DNA of 37,522 bases, from positions 1 to 37,522 of IMG/VR virus record IMGVR_UViG_3300009094_000040; one strand, given 5' to 3'. Position 1 is the stretch's first letter, and every line of letters begins with the position of its first letter. Shown here one piece after another: positions 30,783-36,872 of this stretch. The translations under genes were made by a program, and so were the position numbers. The notes beneath the pieces were generated by a model that did not search any database, had not been told where the DNA came from, and saw only the letters and a program-made list of their open reading frames with translations. This stretch comes from a virus.

Positions 30783-31687
30783 GCTGGCTCCATAGCCTGT
30801 TTGTTATAACCATAGGTATTCTGCTCGAAGAAAGTTTCGATGTCACCTTCAATATCTTCGCCTCTTAAGCTTGCAACACAAATACTAGCGAAATCACAAA
30901 AGTCACAAGCAGCACTGCCGAGGCTTCGAGTAACACTCTGCCTCCTTTCTTCGATAGGAAGTTTCCTATGGTTAATAATTTGTCTTGATAGTTTGACCTG
31001 CTCGATAAGGACATTTCTTTGTTCGGCGGCTGTAGGAGTCCATGCCGATTCCCGAAACATCTCATTATCTTCATAAGGCTTTGATTTACGATCCCGATAA
31101 CGGATCTGATTAATCATTGCCTTATCAATATCATAGCCTTTGATTTTAAGAACTGCAAAATACTTAGAGGTTTGGCCTGATCCCTTTGTGTCCAGCTTGG
31201 TTTGATTCCAGAAGTCATACGTAAACTTATGGTCTGTAAGATAGTTCCAAGGACCATCGGACCAAAGTAGATCAAGACGTAAACCGTAACTAAATTCATC
31301 AGTCAATTCTTGTTTGTGGGCCGTCTCGATTTCATGAATGCGAGCGTGAGGGTGTTCTTTACTAAAGTACAGAAAGTACCTAGAAAGAATACGACTCAGA
31401 ATACCATATACCTCTAGCGTCTGAACAAGCTCAGCCTTTGACATTCTAATTGCTAATGTGTTCAGAGCAACTTGCTGCGCATTATTAAAACGATCGGGAC
31501 CTAGGTCATCTTTCAAGACGTCAAAATACACGCTAAGAAGTTCATGCCCTAAAATTCCAATACGGAGGGCTTTACCAATTCGTTCATCAATAGGTTTCAA
31601 GCCCAAATCATAAGCGAAGAAATACTTCATCTGGCATTCCTGCCAAGCATTCGCTTCACTATTAGATACGATATGGGGCTCAGTCAT
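30779..31687 (-). CDS. Cas4/RecB-like PD-(D/E)XK exonuclease with Fe-S cysteines
   Basis: A 302-aa nuclease. The family motifs are GHELL (H48), LRLDLLW (D139), LTDHKF (D152, K154) and GQTSKYF (Q172, Y176). Cysteines at 18 (WQECQMKYF) and 261, 264, 270 (CDFCDFASIC) match the cluster ligands of Cas4, AddB and related nucleases. It would resect DNA ends for the recombinase encoded next to it. It is not tied to any CRISPR array here. Confidence 0.85.
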   Translation of the reverse strand: MTEPHIVSNSEANAWQECQMKYFFAYDLGLKPIDERIGKALRIGILGHELLSVYFDVLKDDLGPDRFNNAQQVALNTLAIRMSKAELVQTLEVYGILSRILSRYFLYFSKEHPHARIHEIETAHKQELTDEFSYGLRLDLLWSDGPWNYLTDHKFTYDFWNQTKLDTKGSGQTSKYFAVLKIKGYDIDKAMINQIRYRDRKSKPYEDNEMFRESAWTPTAAEQRNVLIEQVKLSRQIINHRKLPIEERRQSVTRSLGSAACDFCDFASICVASLRGEDIEGDIETFFEQNTYGYNKQAMEPA

Positions 31688-32049
31688 TTCTCTAACGCTT
31701 CCAATCTCTTAAGATCATCAATGTGGTTTAATGTTTTTTCAACTGTTGCAAAATTAGTTCCGCCACAGTTTTCGCATACGCCGTTAAATTCTTCTGTACG
31801 GTTCCAGAACCATAACACAAAATCCTCTGCACAATAGAGGCATGGCACTGTGTAATGGTTGTTTACCTTACTCGGTTTAAAACATTCAGGACAGACCCAC
31901 ATATTCCTTCTAGGGTCTTTGTAAGAACCGTGTGGTGATTTATGATATGCGTTGATGCAAAGTAACGGACTTAGTTCTCTTCGGTAATTAGAGTCATTTA
32001 TTTCTTTATAAAAAGGGGAGTTCGTATCAACTCCACGGACCATTGTCAT
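31684..32049 (-). CDS. multi-zinc-ribbon protein
   Basis: A 121-aa protein with three Cys pairs: CPEC (53, 56), CLYC (70, 73) and CENC (92, 95), and a further C31 with nearby histidines. This predicts two zinc-binding modules. A short C-terminal helix follows. The function is unknown; such ribbons often bind nucleic acids or proteins. It starts three bases after the previous stop, and overlaps the nuclease start by ATGA. Confidence 0.62.
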   Translation of the reverse strand: MTMVRGVDTNSPFYKEINDSNYRRELSPLLCINAYHKSPHGSYKDPRRNMWVCPECFKPSKVNNHYTVPCLYCAEDFVLWFWNRTEEFNGVCENCGGTNFATVEKTLNHIDDLKRLEALEK

Positions 32050-32051
32050 AA

Positions 32052-32282
32052 TTAATCATCTTCGGATAGAATATCAGACTCATCCACGGACTCAAAGTTA
32101 AACTCAACCTTAGCCAATTCAAAAGCTGGTTTGCACTTCTCAAGACAGAGGTAAGCATCCTCATAAAGAAGGCCAGGCTCATCAAGAGCGGCATTAATAA
32201 TCGTGTAACGCTCAACTTGACTGTCCGTTAAATCGGAGTCACTACAACGATTACAGGTATAAAGATTCGGCTGAACAGGCAT
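32052..32282 (-). CDS. small zinc-binding protein with acidic tail
   Basis: A 76-aa protein with CNRC (10, 13) and C46-x3-C50 as likely zinc ligands, and an acidic tail (ESVDESDILSEDD). It is the first gene behind the promoter at 32341-32313, with AGAGAGG about 10 bases before ATG 32282. As leader of the replication operon it may be an early regulator, but no family is recognised. Confidence 0.6.
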   Translation of the reverse strand: MPVQPNLYTCNRCSDSDLTDSQVERYTIINAALDEPGLLYEDAYLCLEKCKPAFELAKVEFNFESVDESDILSEDD

Positions 32283-32312
32283 TATACAGATCCTCTCTAA
32301 CAGGTGATACGT

Positions 32313-32341
32313 AGTCTATCAGGAATTTCTCAGTGTGTCAA
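32313..32341 (-). promoter_or_regulatory. promoter of the replication operon
   Basis: On the minus strand TTGACA (32341-32336), a 17-bp spacer and TAGACT (32318-32313). The predicted start is about 32306, giving a leader of about 24 nt with AGAGAGG before ATG 32282. The 12-mer CTTGACACACTG (32342-32331) is identical to that at 109-120. The promoter lies inside the 3' end of the preceding gene. Confidence 0.62.
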
Positions 32342-32642
32342 GGGGATTAGCGGTAAAGTTTTTAGGACTTAGGTATTCTTCAAAAGTTGTGGCTGCTTCT
32401 ACGATCTGCTTATCAAAATCAGCTACAGGGGTCTTTGCCATTCCTCTTACAATACTGGCGAAGAACTCGGTAGCGTTATTCAGAGCCTGAATTTTGATAG
32501 AGGTTTGAACGGAATGCTCACCCGTTTCCATTTCATGAATGTGCTTCAACAATTCATCATTAGCTTCAAATAGACGTTGAAGAATAGTCCATTTCACAGT
32601 ATCACCTGCATTGTCCCATTCTTCTCTACTCAACATACTCAT
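32319..32642 (-). CDS. hypothetical helical protein
   Basis: A 107-aa soluble, mostly helical protein with no recognised motif (EEWDNAGDTVKWTILQRLFE, then NDELLKHIHE). It starts in an ATGA overlap with the previous ORF. Its last codons hold the -35 box of the replication operon promoter. Confidence 0.58.
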   Translation of the reverse strand: MSMLSREEWDNAGDTVKWTILQRLFEANDELLKHIHEMETGEHSVQTSIKIQALNNATEFFASIVRGMAKTPVADFDKQIVEAATTFEEYLSPKNFTANPLDTLRNS

Positions 32643-32896
32643 CTTAGAATTCCATCTTTCTTTCGTATAGCTGCTGGCATATGTTCTTGTTTCTTATCAA
32701 CACCTAGCATGTTCACAAGTATTAAAGTTGTTGCCTTATCGAAATCTCCCATCCTGTAGCGTCTAATGAGACCTGAACGACACCAGGCTTTATTCCATTT
32801 AGAAATTCTTGTATTTGATTTAGTCCATACGTTAGTATTAGCTAAGCCTTCTACGTAAGAGCCACCAGGTATATCACTCGGTTTCTTTTTCTTCAT
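32639..32896 (-). CDS. small basic hypothetical protein
   Basis: An 85-aa, strongly basic protein (MKKKKPSDIPGG at the start, RSGLIRRYRMGDFDKA in the middle, IRKKDGILR at the end). A short helix-turn region at about 50-70 might bind DNA. ATG 32896 is chosen over the upstream in-frame 32938 because it overlaps the previous stop by only 23 bp. Not recognised. Confidence 0.55.
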   Translation of the reverse strand: MKKKKPSDIPGGSYVEGLANTNVWTKSNTRISKWNKAWCRSGLIRRYRMGDFDKATTLILVNMLGVDKKQEHMPAAIRKKDGILR

Positions 32897-33149
32897 TTTT
32901 CTTATCCTTAGGGTAATCTGCGGATTGCGCTGCTCCATCAGGGAAATTACTAAAAATTAAATCTGGAATAGTGGAATGAAAGAGTTGATCCCTAATAGGT
33001 TCAAGTACACTGCCAAGAGGCTTCCCTTCTTCTAGTTTAGTTTCATGCGTATCTAGGGAAGAGGTGTAATGAATATCATTATTAATATCAGTGACTGTAA
33101 TAATTGTATGAACATCGACTCGTTTAACATGAGCGTTGGAGTTTAACAT
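32874..33149 (-). CDS. hypothetical protein
   Basis: A 91-aa protein. A beta-rich N-terminal half (VKRVDVHTIITVTDINNDI) is followed by a charged tail (KDKKNEEKETE). ATG 33149 overlaps the stop of the HNH gene (TAATG), so it is preferred to 33173. No family is recognised. Confidence 0.55.
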   Translation of the reverse strand: MLNSNAHVKRVDVHTIITVTDINNDIHYTSSLDTHETKLEEGKPLGSVLEPIRDQLFHSTIPDLIFSNFPDGAAQSADYPKDKKNEEKETE

Positions 33150-33529
33150 TAGTCTGAGGTCCTTCCTGACCAATCGTAGTCCTCGTCATTTAACATATGC
33201 CACAAGTTATGATCTCTTGTGCAAATACGGTGGACGTTGCCCTTTTCATTGTTAAGCGGGTTTTTATCTGGGCCGTGATGCCTGTTTAGTTGTTTCCCTT
33301 CCTCGCATGGGCCGAAGGGTAGGCGGCTGCCTGACACTTCCTGTACGTCCCAGGGATCAAGCCCTTGCCACTCGCACGGGGCCTCTTTATCTAGAGGGTA
33401 GAGCTTAGCGGCTCTCTTACGGCCTGTTGATTCAGGGTCTTTTAGTTTGCGCGTACTCTTAGTTCTACGTTTTTTATCCCTAGCTAGTTCTTTACGCCAA
33501 TTGGTTCTATTCTTGTCCACTATTGGCAT
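33149..33529 (-). CDS. HNH-type endonuclease-like protein
   Basis: A 126-aa protein. The N-terminus is very basic (KKRRTKSTRKLK). The C-terminal half has an HNH-like core: NRHHGPDKNPLNNEKGNVHR then ICTRDHNLWH, with H84/H85, N93 or N94, H100 and H107, and Cys at 52, 75 and 103 as possible zinc ligands. HNH proteins nick or cut DNA; free-standing ones in phages may be homing enzymes or packaging nucleases. GGAGAA lies before the ATG. Confidence 0.68.
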   Translation of the reverse strand: MPIVDKNRTNWRKELARDKKRRTKSTRKLKDPESTGRKRAAKLYPLDKEAPCEWQGLDPWDVQEVSGSRLPFGPCEEGKQLNRHHGPDKNPLNNEKGNVHRICTRDHNLWHMLNDEDYDWSGRTSD

Positions 33530-33902
33530 TAGAGTATTTCTCCGTGGTACAAGTTCCCCAACGATCCTTTACACAATATGCAACACCATCTTGAATGACA
33601 TGAAGATGAGAATATCTTGCAAGATCAGTAGTTTTTGATTCTAGGTATTTAAGAGAAGCGAAAGCAATAGTAATAGGTGTATTCTCTGTACCCCATTCCA
33701 TAGGGTCATGGAGTTCTCGACGAGTTCGACGAGGAACGATTGGAAAAGTTACAAATTCCTTTTTCCTGGTTTTAATCTCAGCAATTTTTAGATCAGTTTC
33801 ATTCTCAACTGCATCAATAAAAGCACGAGTCCAATGTCCTGCATTCTGATCAATTGGATCATCAACAGTGACCTTAGCGTGAATTACTATCTGAGTTCCC
33901 AT
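33507..33902 (-). CDS. hypothetical protein
   Basis: A 131-aa protein of mixed alpha/beta character (GTQIVIHAKVTVDDP; PITIAFASLKYLESK). The C-terminus includes YCVKDRWGTC. ATG 33902 follows the previous stop by one base; an in-frame ATG at 33923 would overlap it. No family is recognised. Confidence 0.55.
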   Translation of the reverse strand: MGTQIVIHAKVTVDDPIDQNAGHWTRAFIDAVENETDLKIAEIKTRKKEFVTFPIVPRRTRRELHDPMEWGTENTPITIAFASLKYLESKTTDLARYSHLHVIQDGVAYCVKDRWGTCTTEKYSNANSGQE

Positions 33903-33903
33903 T

Positions 33904-34089
33904 TTATTGCCAATCAATTCCATCGCGAATAAGGTCTAGTTCAATTCTACGGTATTGAGGATCATTAACGATAGCCTTGATCTTTTCAACAACTTCCTCA
34001 TAGAGAAGATTATCAATCTCGTCTCTAGGGTGATCGTTATGTCTAGAAAGACGAGCAGTTAATTCAATACTAGGTGCGTAATATCCCAT
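33904..34089 (-). CDS. small hypothetical protein
   Basis: A 61-aa helical protein (IDNLLYEEVVEKIKAIV). ATG 34089 is chosen because GAGG precedes it and it lies just after the stop of the mini zinc protein at 34092; the frame is open upstream to 34134, but that part overlaps the mini zinc gene. The function is unknown. Confidence 0.55.
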   Translation of the reverse strand: MGYYAPSIELTARLSRHNDHPRDEIDNLLYEEVVEKIKAIVNDPQYRRIELDLIRDGIDWQ

Positions 34090-34091
34090 GA

Positions 34092-34250
34092 TTACCTCGT
34101 AAATGGAATGTGTTGATCCGCAGACCGACCACAAGTAGAAATGTTATTAGCAGTAGCCCAATAGCTTTCTTTTGTCTGATCATCATACCACTCATGAATG
34201 TCTGCACCACAATTAATACATTCAGTGGAATCACCAACTTGATATTGCAT
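34092..34250 (-). CDS. mini zinc protein, paralogue 2 (52 aa)
   Basis: A 52-aa ORF whose ATG overlaps the stop of the lysozyme-like gene (TAATG). Motifs are CINCG (11-15), YWATANN (30-36), CGRSADQH (40-47) and a terminal IPF. The ligand set C11, C14, C40 and H47 suggests one zinc site. The same motifs in the same order occur in the 56-aa ORF at 36259-36429, so the two are paralogues. I do not recognise the family. It is below many gene-caller cut-offs. Confidence 0.75.
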   Translation of the reverse strand: MQYQVGDSTECINCGADIHEWYDDQTKESYWATANNISTCGRSADQHIPFTR

Positions 34251-34774
34251 TAGTGTGGGTTAGCCAGAATCGATTGCCATTTAGGGATACGTTCATCAAC
34301 CATACGCTGTGCGTAAATAGAATCATTCCAAGCGTTAAAAACTGCCAACCAGCTATCCTGTGCTGCACTTGTACCACGCTGTTTATTAAGGAAGTTAACT
34401 CCGGTTAAGACGTTACACATTGGATTCCAGCAACCACCAATACGGTCAGCTTCGTCCTGTAGGTCAGGTTGAGTAAGTTGCATAGGCCCAACTCCCTGAT
34501 TTTTATCATAAAACTCGCGCTCTAATTTGTAGTCGTGGTAATTCTGCTGAGTGACTAGTTTATTGTGATGACCTTCAAAGATAGTAGGGTCACCTCCATA
34601 GTGATTTTTTCCACCGCCACTTTCAACTTCTAGTACGGCACAAGTAACAGCAAAATTAAACCCAATCCAACGACAGGCAAGCATAGCAATTTCAGGGATG
34701 AGAATACCATTGCTTTTAGCCTGGCTAATCATCCAGCTATCTTTGGGGGTGAAGTCAAAGCTAATGTCTGACAT
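34250..34774 (-). CDS. lysozyme/transglycosylase-like protein on the early arm
   Basis: A 174-aa protein with an SLT/goose-lysozyme-like core. The catalytic Glu is in AVLEVESGGGKNHYGG (E51), followed by the GVGPMQLTQPDL segment (about 94-105) and WNPMCNVLTGVNFL. There is no signal peptide. AAAGGAG precedes ATG 34774. It lies far from the lysis cassette, downstream of two secreted proteins, so it may serve a role other than final lysis, or act as an extra endolysin. Confidence 0.72.
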   Translation of the reverse strand: MSDISFDFTPKDSWMISQAKSNGILIPEIAMLACRWIGFNFAVTCAVLEVESGGGKNHYGGDPTIFEGHHNKLVTQQNYHDYKLEREFYDKNQGVGPMQLTQPDLQDEADRIGGCWNPMCNVLTGVNFLNKQRGTSAAQDSWLAVFNAWNDSIYAQRMVDERIPKWQSILANPH

Positions 34775-34789
34775 AATTCTCCTTTAGTA

Positions 34790-34824
34790 TGGGCCCCTCC
34801 ACGGCCCTCCCACAAAGGGGCCCA
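34790..34824 (-). other. 9-bp inverted repeat between secreted-protein and lysozyme genes
   Basis: TGGGCCCCT (34790-34798) and AGGGGCCCA (34816-34824) form a strong GC-rich stem with a 17-nt loop. No U-tract follows on the minus strand. It may pause transcription, protect the upstream message from decay, or limit lysozyme expression. Confidence 0.5.
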
Positions 34825-34834
34825 CACGTCTTAA

Positions 34835-35434
34835 TTAATCGTTATCTTCGATCCAGTCGATGTAATCTTCAAAGTCCGGCGGAGGTAATGGACGGCATCC
34901 TGCGCAATAAGCGTCAGTAATTGCAGTCCCTTCACCACAACAAATAGTAGTGGTGAAATCTCCTGGACCCTGATTCATACAACCGTCACCATTATGCAAA
35001 TGAGCGCCTAAGGCAAATTGCACTGCCCTACAGCCGTCCCTCTGTTTAACGGATCGACTACTCTTATACTGGAACACAAGGTTATCATTAACCGATGCGT
35101 CATGATGTACGATCATAGAAATATGACCGCACTGATCAGGACCGCCACCGGAATCTGAGCAGTTAACGTTCTTAAGAACCTTTACGCACTTACCCGGATT
35201 ACCACTGCAATCCCGGGCGTATACGTGGACTCCGGAGATATTGTTATCGACATTCTGTAGTCCATCTTTAAAATTAGCTCCGTTGAATCCAACTACCTCG
35301 AAGTTAACGTTAGCAAAGTTATTGTACCTTGGATCACCCACATGAGGATTATTACCAACATGCGCAACAACCGGAGAGGAAGCAATAGCTAACGTAACAC
35401 CTAATGTTCCTAAGAGAACTAAGAATTTACGCAT
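34835..35434 (-). CDS. secreted Cys-rich protein
   Basis: A 199-aa protein with a clear signal peptide (MRKFLVLLGTLGVTLAIA, cleavage likely after VVA near residue 24). The mature part has ten cysteines (for example DCSGNPGKC, GCRAVQ, TICCGEG, YCAGC), an even number suiting disulfides, and ends acidic (DWIEDND). It would be exported by Sec during infection. No domain is recognised. It follows the RTX gene by 5 bp, with AGGTAGGGAAC before ATG 35434, and so shares its promoter. Confidence 0.75.
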   Translation of the reverse strand: MRKFLVLLGTLGVTLAIASSPVVAHVGNNPHVGDPRYNNFANVNFEVVGFNGANFKDGLQNVDNNISGVHVYARDCSGNPGKCVKVLKNVNCSDSGGGPDQCGHISMIVHHDASVNDNLVFQYKSSRSVKQRDGCRAVQFALGAHLHNGDGCMNQGPGDFTTTICCGEGTAITDAYCAGCRPLPPPDFEDYIDWIEDND

Positions 35435-35439
35435 GTTCC

Positions 35440-36078
35440 CTACCTAATAGCGAGAACAGTAGTCTCACAGTCCGTGAAATTATCCTTAGGGTCAATCTCA
35501 GTAGATTGAACAATAGCAACATCATCACCGTCGCCACAATTAACGTCATCACGAGTACCATCATTACTCAAGATAACGGAGTCATTGTGATTTCCGGCGA
35601 GAACGTAATCCTTACCAGGTCCAGGGTAAATAGTGTCCTCACCATTACCTCCCTGAACAATGTCCGCACCAAAATTTCCCCAAAGGGTATCACTGCCACG
35701 GTTTCCGCGAACCTTATCATTACCATCCCCACCCTGGCCCAGATCATTTCCAGCACCAAGGGCAAGAACATCGTTACCATTAAAACCATTAACAGCACCG
35801 ACAACTAAAGTACGGCCGTTATCCGTACCGTCATCACCATCACCAGTAAAGACCTTATCGTCACCAGTACCAGCGAAAACATTGTCAGCACCATTAAGAG
35901 TAGTAACCTGATCGTCGCCACCCTTAGAATTGACGTCATCGGCAGAGTCAACACTGTTCTGAGTGTTAATAGTATCTGATCCGCCAGTGCCAACGTAATC
36001 GTCAGCCTGAGCCGCAACAGATGCAACTGCTCCAATAGTAAAAATGCTAGCAATTACAACAAGAAACTTCTTAAACAT
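35440..36078 (-). CDS. secreted RTX calcium-binding repeat protein
   Basis: A 212-aa protein with a signal peptide (MFKKFLVVIASIFTIGAVASV, cleavage near AQA-DD at about 25). The mature part is about ten Gly/Asp nonapeptides of the GGxGxDxhx type (TGDDKVFTG, GDGNDKVRG, NRGSDTLWG, GNGEDTIYP), which fold into a calcium-loaded beta-roll outside the cell. A final segment has two Cys (NCGDGDD, TDCE). No catalytic domain is attached. It is first in the operon behind the promoter at 36132. Confidence 0.85.
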   Translation of the reverse strand: MFKKFLVVIASIFTIGAVASVAAQADDYVGTGGSDTINTQNSVDSADDVNSKGGDDQVTTLNGADNVFAGTGDDKVFTGDGDDGTDNGRTLVVGAVNGFNGNDVLALGAGNDLGQGGDGNDKVRGNRGSDTLWGNFGADIVQGGNGEDTIYPGPGKDYVLAGNHNDSVILSNDGTRDDVNCGDGDDVAIVQSTEIDPKDNFTDCETTVLAIR

Positions 36079-36104
36079 TTTAATCCTTAAGCTCGATATT
36101 GAAA

Positions 36105-36132
36105 GGTCTATACTAGATTGTCAGATAGTCAA
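36105..36132 (-). promoter_or_regulatory. promoter of the secreted-protein operon
   Basis: On the minus strand TTGACT (36132-36127), a 16-bp spacer and TAGACC (36110-36105). The predicted start near 36098 gives a leader of about 20 nt, with AAGGA before ATG 36078. The -35 lies in the 3' end of the small membrane ORF at 36121-36258. Confidence 0.52.
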
Positions 36133-36258
36133 CTCCTTTTCTAGTTCTTTACGACCTTTATACCATCCTCGATCCTTGCCGATGTAATAGGCAATGAACA
36201 AGGAAACAGGGGTAAACCAAAGGGTGGGAGAAGAAACTCCAAGAATCATATCAATCAT
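36121..36258 (-). CDS. 45-aa single-pass membrane protein
   Basis: ATG 36258 directly follows the stop of the mini zinc gene (TAA-ATG). A hydrophobic segment at about residues 4-26 (MILGVSSPTLWFTPVSLFIA) is followed by a basic amphipathic tail (GKDRGWYKGRKELEKELTI). It is likely an N-out/C-in small membrane protein. The function is unknown. It was found by direct reading, being short. Confidence 0.6.
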   Translation of the reverse strand: MIDMILGVSSPTLWFTPVSLFIAYYIGKDRGWYKGRKELEKELTI

Positions 36259-36429
36259 TTAATACTCCATTGGTACGTGTCGTTTGTCTGATCTTCCACA
36301 GAATACATTGCCGGTATCGGTAGCCCAAAACTCCTCCAAGTCAGAAACGTCTAAAGTTTTCCAGACCTTTTCCCCACAATTAATGCATTCTCGTGGATCA
36401 CTAAGCTGAACGTAATCCTCTATCGCCAT
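36259..36429 (-). CDS. mini zinc protein, paralogue 1 (56 aa)
   Basis: A 56-aa ORF. Motifs are CINCG (15-19), FWATDTGN (34-41), CGRSDKRH (44-51) and a terminal VPMEY. Ligands C15, C18, C44 and H51 would make one C2-C-H zinc site. It is a paralogue of 34092-34250 with the same motif order. ATG 36429 overlaps the previous gene by 29 bp. The pair may bind RNA, DNA or a host protein. No family is recognised. Confidence 0.75.
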   Translation of the reverse strand: MAIEDYVQLSDPRECINCGEKVWKTLDVSDLEEFWATDTGNVFCGRSDKRHVPMEY

Positions 36430-36595
36430 AATTTTCTACCGTCTGTTGGAAGATTTTTAGAACTGCGTCGGGGCCAGCAATAGTAAGAATTATATGGAAA
36501 GCATTAGCGTCTGGACATTCTCTCAAAGCAAAATAAAGAGTGTGCCTAAACTTCATCCTGTGCAAAGAGAGGTCTTGCTTTTCGTCTAGCGTCAT
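36401..36595 (-). CDS. hypothetical protein, start uncertain (overlaps zinc-ribbon gene in +1 frame)
   Basis: The frame is open from 36715 (104 aa) to 36401. The unique part reads as a real protein (RHTLYFALRECPDANAFHII; GPDAVLKIFQQTVENYG). Candidate starts are 36715, 36700, 36595 and 36556; 36595 is given as a compromise with a 50-bp overlap. If the long form is real, 170 bp are read in two frames. It may also be reached by a +1 frameshift from the upstream zinc-ribbon gene. The function is unknown. Confidence 0.55.
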   Translation of the reverse strand: MTLDEKQDLSLHRMKFRHTLYFALRECPDANAFHIILTIAGPDAVLKIFQQTVENYGDRGLRSA

Positions 36596-36872
36596 CAAGC
36601 GGTAAGCTTCGATAGCCGCGTAACGCTTCTCTGCTCTTACTAGATGAAGCTTCATGTTCGCTAGAACTTGAATCGCTGGATGATGCTTGTCCAATGTCAT
36701 GATTATCCCACTCATACTCGGTCAGACACTTACCGCAACAGAATTTTTGGTAATTAAAAATAAAATAAATAGTGCCAGGCTGAATCAAAACGCTACAACC
36801 ATAGCAATAGAAGAAATCCTTGGGACCTGATACAGCAGTCTCCCAAGTAATTTGTGTGTATTGGCTAGCCAT
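36546..36872 (-). CDS. zinc-ribbon protein with Ser-rich tail
   Basis: A 108-aa protein. CYGC (23-26) and CCGKC (45-49) form a likely zinc ribbon around a beta stretch (GTIYFIFNYQKF). From about 60 on it is Ser/Asp/Glu-rich (SSSDSSSSEHEASSSKS), then basic. ATG 36872 overlaps the previous stop (TAATG). The design resembles the protein at 4981-5568, although the two are not clearly alike in sequence. The function is unknown. Confidence 0.6.
   Translation of the reverse strand: MASQYTQITWETAVSGPKDFFYCYGCSVLIQPGTIYFIFNYQKFCCGKCLTEYEWDNHDIGQASSSDSSSSEHEASSSKSREALRGYRSLPLDDARRKARPLFAQDEV

Noticed and set aside
30779-31687. CRISPR adaptation gene (cas4)
   Set aside because: The nuclease has Cas4-like motifs, but no cas1, cas2 or repeat-spacer array occurs in the window; the neighbours are recombination genes.
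35404-35911. Plus-strand ORFs opposite the RTX gene
   Set aside because: They are produced by the repeated Gly/Asp codons read on the other strand and have repetitive, unlikely composition.
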